From Crotophaga sulcirostris (lineage: Eukaryota > Chordata > Aves > Cuculiformes > Crotophagidae): a stretch of 64,000 nt of DNA. Shown in pieces: positions 63,306-64,000 of the stretch. The number at the start of each line of letters is the position of its first letter. The stretch's first letter is position 1. Position numbers and translations under genes: made by a program. The stretch lies in NCBI GenBank assembly GCA_013397455.1, contig VYZB01000123.1, positions 1,533,729-1,597,728 of the forward strand, given 5' to 3'. The notes below the pieces were generated by a model that was not told where the DNA came from, made no database searches, and saw nothing but the letters and a program-made list of their open reading frames with translations.

Positions 63306-63490
63306 AAAAGGTGATTGGCCATTGGAATGTGCTGCTCAGGGAGGTGGTGGAGTCGCCGACCCTGGAGGTGTTTAAGAGGAGATTGGCTGAGGCACTCAGT
63401 GCCAGGGTTTAGATGATGGGTTGGTGTTGGTGTTGGGTTGTAGGTTGGACTTGATCTCAAAGGTCCTTTCCAACCTTGTGACACTGTGAT
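63306..63490 (+). mobile_element. Young CR1 LINE nested in old CR1
   Basis: It begins at AAAAGGTGATTGGCCATTGG and ends GACACTGTGAT. It contains the last 40 or so codons of the protein ([20 protein letters not shown]), the TAG stop, GGTTGGACTTGATCTCAAAG and a short tail. It splits an old minus-strand CR1, and ACCAC stands on both sides (63301-63305 and 63491-63495). This fits a short target-site duplication. Confidence 0.95.
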
Positions 63491-63592
63491 ACCACCAGTG
63501 ACTGGCCTCCAGCTGGAATTTGTTCTGCTGGTCACTACGCTCTGAACCCAGTAGTTCAGGTAGTTTTCAAACCACGTTGCTGTCCTTGCTCT
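63491..63592 (-). mobile_element. Old CR1 LINE, right of nested insertion
   Basis: ACCACCAGTGACTGGCCTCC, AGCTGGAATTTGTTCTGCTG and AGGTAGTTTTCAAACCACG continue the old minus-strand CR1 from 63300. Removing the young copy and one ACCAC rejoins GACATCACCACCAGTGAC, close to the GGACACCAC.AGTGAC form of the old CR1. The right boundary is approximate. Confidence 0.82.
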
Positions 63593-64000
63593 CGGTGGCT
63601 CAAATCAATAGTAAAACTGAGTAAAGTAGTGTTGGTACTGAGAAACAGAAAGCTTCTGAGTATCAGTGGTGCTTTTAGCCCACTCCCTGTGGGGATACCT
63701 GAGAGGAAAGGTTTAACTATGTTGGACATAATTGTATAGATCCTTTAAACACTCAGATGAACGTTTTACTTTGCAAAATTTAAGCAATATCTACTATCTC
63801 TGAATAGGATAAACCCCAAAGTAAAAGGCATAGTACCACAGACTATTTCATAACATGAAAATTTTATGCAGCTTTGTAAGCACAGGAAGGTTCAACTGAC
63901 GTTTTGAAGATTAATCCAAATGCAAATGACCTCAGAAACATGAAAGATTTGCTCACAGGTTATGGCTATAAATGATTACTTCCTTCGGATGTTTTCATTT
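63593..64000. other. Unique DNA at window end, no gene seen
   Basis: No exon or repeat is recognisable in the final stretch. Confidence 0.65.

Noticed and set aside
1..64000. CRISPR array, tRNA, rRNA, operon or phage-like organisation
   Set aside because: No regularly spaced repeats, cloverleaf genes or dense gene runs are present. Composition and CR1 content are those of a vertebrate nuclear genome.

Overview
The window is vertebrate nuclear DNA, most likely from a bird. It is AT-rich and CpG-poor, and I can defend no protein-coding exon, rRNA or tRNA in it. Interspersed repeats are all CR1-type LINE fragments. Four are old and decayed, and one of these still ends in the ATTCTATGATTC-type tail familiar from avian CR1. 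Thirteen are young, very similar 3' ends. No SINE, DNA transposon or LTR element is recognisable. CR1 also occurs in crocodilians and turtles, so 'bird' is an inference. A young, multiplied CR1 set would suit a lineage with recent CR1 activity, such as woodpeckers and relatives, but that is only a suggestion.

Layout: 1-12555 is unique AT-rich DNA with two young CR1 copies (2279, 6485) and one open frame of 164 codons with no recognisable family. A 592-base assembly gap follows an (ATT)n run. 13182-25907 is unique DNA with an old CR1 (17066), a very short young one (17883) and two young copies facing each other tail to tail (23249 plus, 23852 minus). 25908-39070 holds an internal old CR1 piece, a large imperfect palindrome centred near 27600, a CpG-dense patch at 34754-34811 and a CR1 piece that lacks its 3' end (36151). 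An 890-base gap ends inside a CR1 tail. From 39961 to the end every CR1 of the young set is on the plus strand. At the right end a young copy sits inside an older minus-strand CR1, flanked by a 5-base direct repeat.

No genes can be described as working together. The segment looks like a large intron or a gene desert. Several stretches of unique sequence carry clusters of homeodomain, POU, CCAAT or TALE-like motifs and short palindromes, so they could be conserved regulatory DNA. That cannot be judged without alignment to other genomes.

The most unusual feature is the roughly 238-bp imperfect palindrome at 27482-27719. It has perfectly complementary 21-bp and 18-bp blocks, equal 10-base spacers in both arms and a 13-bp palindrome at its apex. 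The second is the young CR1 set, which has an ATACTGTG-type 3' repeat, recurring 5' truncation points and shared diagnostic changes.
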